9,006 nucleotides of DNA from assembly GCA_023818725.1 (NCBI GenBank), contig JAMWBX010000031.1:1-9006 (forward strand), read 5' to 3'. The translations under genes were made by a program, and so were the position numbers. Under the pieces are notes generated by a model. The model made no database searches. It saw only the letters and a list, made by a program, of their open reading frames with translations, and was not told the DNA's origin. Of the stretch, positions 5,746 through 9,006 are shown in pieces; the stretch's first letter is position 1, and every line of letters begins with the position of its first letter. Source of the DNA: Candidatus Omnitrophota bacterium (GTDB lineage Bacteria > Ratteibacteria > UBA8468 > B48-G9 > DTJG01).

Positions 5746-6444
5746 GTGGTGAAAAAACCATTTCTTATTGTATGTATGCTCTTGTTTAAGATATCATTGC
5801 TTGATGCCGCAATCTACAGAATGATTATGCCCTCTATGTCTGCTCAGGATCTCCCACCGATTGTCATCTACTTTAACAGCGAAACCAAAAGCGGATACAG
5901 TGTAGATCTGACAAAGCCAGTGGTATGGTATGACTCTTCATCAGAATCAACGATGAGACGCGCTGCAGAATTCGTAAAGGAAGCTATTGAAAAAATGACA
6001 GGGAAAAAGATCCCGATAAAGTGTGACAAGGATATTTCACGAGGAATAATCCTTTTGACAATCAGTGGTGCGCCAAAGGAAATAAAAAACAACCCTGAAA
6101 TAGTCAAGGCTCTCGCAAGTAATGGAAGGGATACTTATAACAACAGGGAAGCCTATTACATAAAAACCGAAGCGAACAGAGTTATTGTTATTGCAAATAG
6201 TCCTGCAGGAATTATTGCGGGAATTGTCCAGTTAATGGAAAGTGCTGGTTATGAAATCCTCGGAATGGGTCCAAACTGGATTTACGCGCCTGATTTCAAA
6301 CAAAACCACTGGTTTTCAATGTCTCAAAAGCAGGCAGGCCAGGATTTTACCACAGATCTCTCTGGCCAACCAGCGGACAGAGTTATGGTGTGGGGACAAT
6401 CATGGAAAAACCGGCACATCCGGATGATGAAACAGTTGACGTAA
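5746..6444 (+). CDS. DUF4838 glycosidase-like protein, N-terminal fragment (frameshifted gene)
   Basis: The first 232 residues of a protein that continues in another frame from about 6410. The N-terminus (KK, then a hydrophobic core at about 5-20) looks like a signal peptide for export. Residues about 50-190 resemble the N-terminal domain of many glycoside hydrolases (alpha-glucuronidase and GH20 type): MRRAAEFVKEAIEKMTGKKI, a GIILLTISG strand, YYIKTEANRVIVIANSPAG, and IVQLMESAGYEILG. GTG 5746 is preceded by GAGGAAG with about 8 nt spacing; the next codon is also GTG. The frame's last codons after the A5 run at 6406-6410 (NRHIRMMKQLT) look unnatural. Reading one base back there gives WKKPAHPDDETVDVSWYRW, which joins smoothly to the downstream frame. 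Confidence 0.8.
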   Translation: MVKKPFLIVCMLLFKISLLDAAIYRMIMPSMSAQDLPPIVIYFNSETKSGYSVDLTKPVVWYDSSSESTMRRAAEFVKEAIEKMTGKKIPIKCDKDISRGIILLTISGAPKEIKNNPEIVKALASNGRDTYNNREAYYIKTEANRVIVIANSPAGIIAGIVQLMESAGYEILGMGPNWIYAPDFKQNHWFSMSQKQAGQDFTTDLSGQPADRVMVWGQSWKNRHIRMMKQLT

Positions 6445-8906
6445 GCTGGTACAGATGGGCAATTGGAGCAAGAATCTATGGATCTTCAATGCCTGGTTTC
6501 CCGGGTCATGCGATGCAGGCATATCACAAACCTGTGATCGAAGCAATGAAAAAAATAAAAACAACAGAGGGTTTTCTTTTACCAAAGACAACCATTGGGC
6601 AATCCAATGAAAGACCGGCCGCAACAAAGGAAAATACAGGCGAGATGTGGATAAATAGCGACCCTGATAAAACAGCCCCCGCAGGAAAGGTATATATTTC
6701 AAATGGAAAAGAATGGGTTGAGCAAAGTATTCACGAAATAGGAGCAAGTCTCGATCTTTCTGTCGAGCTCGTCAGGCAGGTTATTTTTGAGGAGATGATA
6801 AAACAATCTGAAAAACACTTTGAAAAAAATCCCGACGAAGTTTTTATATTTGGACACGAGCCCGAAGATGGAAGCGGGTATGCGGAGCTGGATAAGTATA
6901 TGAGATACAGAAATTGGTACCCGGATTATTGCAAAAAGGAAAAAATAATGTTTGGTAGGCCATATGTTCTTCATGGATATAATGGAGTGAATCAACCAGT
7001 AGAAACCTGGGATCCATCTTCGGCATCTGATACAGTTTTTGGTTTTGCAAACTGGATTCTTCATCAATACGATAAATGGATTGATTCCCTTCCACCGGAA
7101 AAAAGGGTAACATCAACCGGTAAACAAAAAAAGGAAATGGTCAGAAGCAGTGGATACAGTTATAATTATCATGATGTGCCGCCAAACTTCAACCTTGACC
7201 CGAGAATAAGGGTTATGATAGCAAGCTACCCTAAAAATCGGGGATGGGGAAAATGGAAGAATTTCAAAACCCAGCTGGATATGGCAAAAGCATTTCAGAT
7301 AATGCTTCCGAGCGAGCCATCAGGAGATTACAGAATTATAAGCCTGGCATATTACGCCGACCCTGGCACAGCAGGAATTCCCGCGGCATGGAGTGCTTCG
7401 CCAAAAAGCATTCTCGAAGATTTAAAAAAAACCTATGACGCAGGCATCAAGGCTCTATCCTGTGAAACTGACTTTAATTTTGGCAAATACGGCCTCGCTT
7501 ACTATCTTATGTGCAAGGTTCTCTGGAACCCTGAAATGAAGCTTGACGAACTTGAAAAAATAAGGAACGCCTGGTTTCAGAAAGCATTTGGGAACGGATG
7601 GAAAGAAATGAAGCAGTACTATGACTTTATGCTCACTGACAATCTGCCTGTAAATGGTCCAAATTCCTGGGCAAAAGCCATAAGGATGATTGACGATGCT
7701 GATAAAAAAGTTGATCCTGCAAATGAGCCGGACTGTCAGAAAAGAATTGATGATGTTAAACAATACTGGTACTATCACTACCTGGAGGAATCAGGAAAAG
7801 CAAATTCATCTTCTCCTGAAATGAAAGAGTATATATGGAAAGGACAGATGTCATATATGGTGGCAATGCATTCTGTGGTTAGAAGGGTTTTCGGCCATCA
7901 CGATGTAAGGAAAGCTGCGGACAAATTTTCAAACGGTCCAGCGCATTATACACACCAGGAAACCCAGAAGTGGTGGAACCAGGTGCTTGATTTCTGGAAG
8001 TATGTGCCGGTGTCTTATTTCAGGGATGCTACGCTGGCAAACGGAAAAAAAGGTTCTGATATAGACCTTAATGACCTTGCCATTGTAAAAGAGTTTCAGA
8101 GAGAATTTTCAAGTCCGTGCAACTATTACTCAAAGACCCCAATCGACGCTGCCTTTGTTTACAACAGTGGATACCAAAAACCTGTCAAGTTTTACACCGT
8201 TGCAGAAAAAGCTGGAGAAACAATCGGATTTAAGACTTACTGGCCATATAACCCCGACGACGCTTACTATAGGGCAAGAGATTTCGACTATGGCGTTGAC
8301 TGGTGGGACCCAAAATCGAGAAAGTGGATCCAGATAGTTGACCAGACAATGACAAAACAACCATCAAGAGAAATAATTCTTTCAGATGGCAAAAAAATTC
8401 AGCTTGTTGATGTTTCAATCGAAGCAAAGAAACCTGGCACATATCGCTTCAGTATAGGCTATGGAGGAAACCTCGCATCAATTACAACACCCTTTTATGA
8501 TGTCCAAACAGGAAAATATTCAAAGCCATGCCCTTTCACTTATTTTTTGAACCAGGATGGACTGACACAGCACCCTGCCTACTTTTACATCCCGAAGGGC
8601 ACAAAGTCTCTGGACATTGAGGTATTTGACACCTATAAATATAAAATCCTCACTATCTATACGGGATTATTTCCAGACGACCCTGTAAAAATAAGAAAAC
8701 TTGACATCAGCAAACAGGGAACATACACAATTACACTGAATCAGGGCGAAGATGGCACGATTGCAAGAATTGAAGGAAATGGCTTTTCATTCCCCTATTT
8801 TTATTCAATACCGCAATTGTGGGCAAAATCGCCTTCTTCCCTTGTGATACCGCGCGAAGTAGCAGAGGCAGATGGCTGGACAATAGTCAACACAAAGGAA
8901 AAATAA
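6390..8906 (+). CDS. DUF4838 glycosidase-like protein, main C-terminal part
   Basis: About 830 residues carrying the rest of the protein; with the upstream fragment the full product is about 1,050. Visible parts include YRWAIGARIYGSSMPGFPGH near the start, FIFGHEPEDGSGYAELDKY around residue 155, and the DUF4838 (PF16126) signature YADPGTAGIPAAWSASP followed by FGKYGLAYYLMCKVLWNPEM near residue 363. A long C-terminal region (about 560-838) rich in Tyr, Trp and Pro looks like beta-sandwich accessory domains. The family is thought to act on glycans, but the reaction is unproven. The GTG at 6390 lacks a convincing Shine-Dalgarno and is probably not a true start; the real coding joins near 6406-6410. 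ATG 8907 of the next gene follows its stop directly. Confidence 0.85.
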   Translation: MGTIMEKPAHPDDETVDVSWYRWAIGARIYGSSMPGFPGHAMQAYHKPVIEAMKKIKTTEGFLLPKTTIGQSNERPAATKENTGEMWINSDPDKTAPAGKVYISNGKEWVEQSIHEIGASLDLSVELVRQVIFEEMIKQSEKHFEKNPDEVFIFGHEPEDGSGYAELDKYMRYRNWYPDYCKKEKIMFGRPYVLHGYNGVNQPVETWDPSSASDTVFGFANWILHQYDKWIDSLPPEKRVTSTGKQKKEMVRSSGYSYNYHDVPPNFNLDPRIRVMIASYPKNRGWGKWKNFKTQLDMAKAFQIMLPSEPSGDYRIISLAYYADPGTAGIPAAWSASPKSILEDLKKTYDAGIKALSCETDFNFGKYGLAYYLMCKVLWNPEMKLDELEKIRNAWFQKAFGNGWKEMKQYYDFMLTDNLPVNGPNSWAKAIRMIDDADKKVDPANEPDCQKRIDDVKQYWYYHYLEESGKANSSSPEMKEYIWKGQMSYMVAMHSVVRRVFGHHDVRKAADKFSNGPAHYTHQETQKWWNQVLDFWKYVPVSYFRDATLANGKKGSDIDLNDLAIVKEFQREFSSPCNYYSKTPIDAAFVYNSGYQKPVKFYTVAEKAGETIGFKTYWPYNPDDAYYRARDFDYGVDWWDPKSRKWIQIVDQTMTKQPSREIILSDGKKIQLVDVSIEAKKPGTYRFSIGYGGNLASITTPFYDVQTGKYSKPCPFTYFLNQDGLTQHPAYFYIPKGTKSLDIEVFDTYKYKILTIYTGLFPDDPVKIRKLDISKQGTYTITLNQGEDGTIARIEGNGFSFPYFYSIPQLWAKSPSSLVIPREVAEADGWTIVNTKEK

Positions 8907-9006
8907 ATGAGCAGGATTAGGGTATTGCTGATTGGTTGTGGAGCGATAAGCAGGGCATGGCTGGCGTCGGCGCTAAAGGAAAAAGAAATAGAAATTGTCG
9001 GACTTG
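8907..9006 (+). CDS. Gfo/Idh/MocA-family NAD(P)-dependent oxidoreductase (N-terminus only)
   Basis: The first 33 residues read MSRIRVLLIGCGAISRAWL and then a helix. This is the beta-alpha Rossmann dinucleotide motif (GCGAIS, of the GxGxxx type) typical of Gfo/Idh/MocA dehydrogenases, which oxidise or reduce sugars, inositols and their derivatives. The gene runs off the right edge. AAAGGA (8894-8899) lies 7 nt before ATG 8907, and the ATG follows the upstream TAA directly, so it belongs to the same operon. The exact substrate cannot be told. Confidence 0.75.
   Translation, partial: MSRIRVLLIGCGAISRAWLASALKEKEIEIVGL

Overview
The window looks like chromosomal DNA of a Gram-negative, probably anaerobic, moderately AT-rich bacterium. 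A predicted outer-membrane beta-barrel protein implies two membranes. The pairing of a UROD-like protein, a DUF4838 protein and a Gfo/Idh/MocA oxidoreductase recalls Lentisphaerota, Planctomycetota, Omnitrophota and related lineages. That placement is an inference from gene content, not a phylogenetic result.

Positions 1-4320 are almost entirely minus-strand, in two blocks. Block A (104-2289) starts at a sigma70-like promoter (2261-2289). It then holds a decayed thiM (hydroxyethylthiazole kinase), an intact thiE (thiamine-phosphate synthase), and an outer-membrane protein of the 'phenol MetA pathway' transporter family, translationally coupled to thiE. A possible plus-strand gene end abuts this block at the left edge (2-103).

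Block B (2412-4372) starts at a sigma70-like promoter whose start region carries a perfect 7-1-7 Fur box. It reads: a Fur-family repressor, a coupled DUF5320 small protein, an unrecognised six-helix membrane protein rich in His and Cys, and the ruin of a small ferredoxin. The ferredoxin remnant is in three frames and has two stops, so no single open reading frame reveals it. This Fur-controlled cassette is the best candidate here for an incompletely described metal- or redox-linked system.

Positions 4510-9006 are plus-strand: a promoter, a UROD-superfamily protein, a DUF4838 secreted or lipid-facing glycosidase-like protein split by one frameshift at an A5 run, and the first 33 codons of a Gfo/Idh/MocA oxidoreductase. 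This looks like a carbohydrate or sugar-derivative catabolic operon.

Three genes in 9 kb are broken. The thiM and ferredoxin remnants carry changes beyond simple indels (C-terminal loss, in-frame stops, altered key residues), so they look truly decayed. The DUF4838 split is a single homopolymer indel in an otherwise well-kept gene and may be a sequencing error. No RNA genes, CRISPR arrays, insertion sequences or clear intrinsic terminators were seen.
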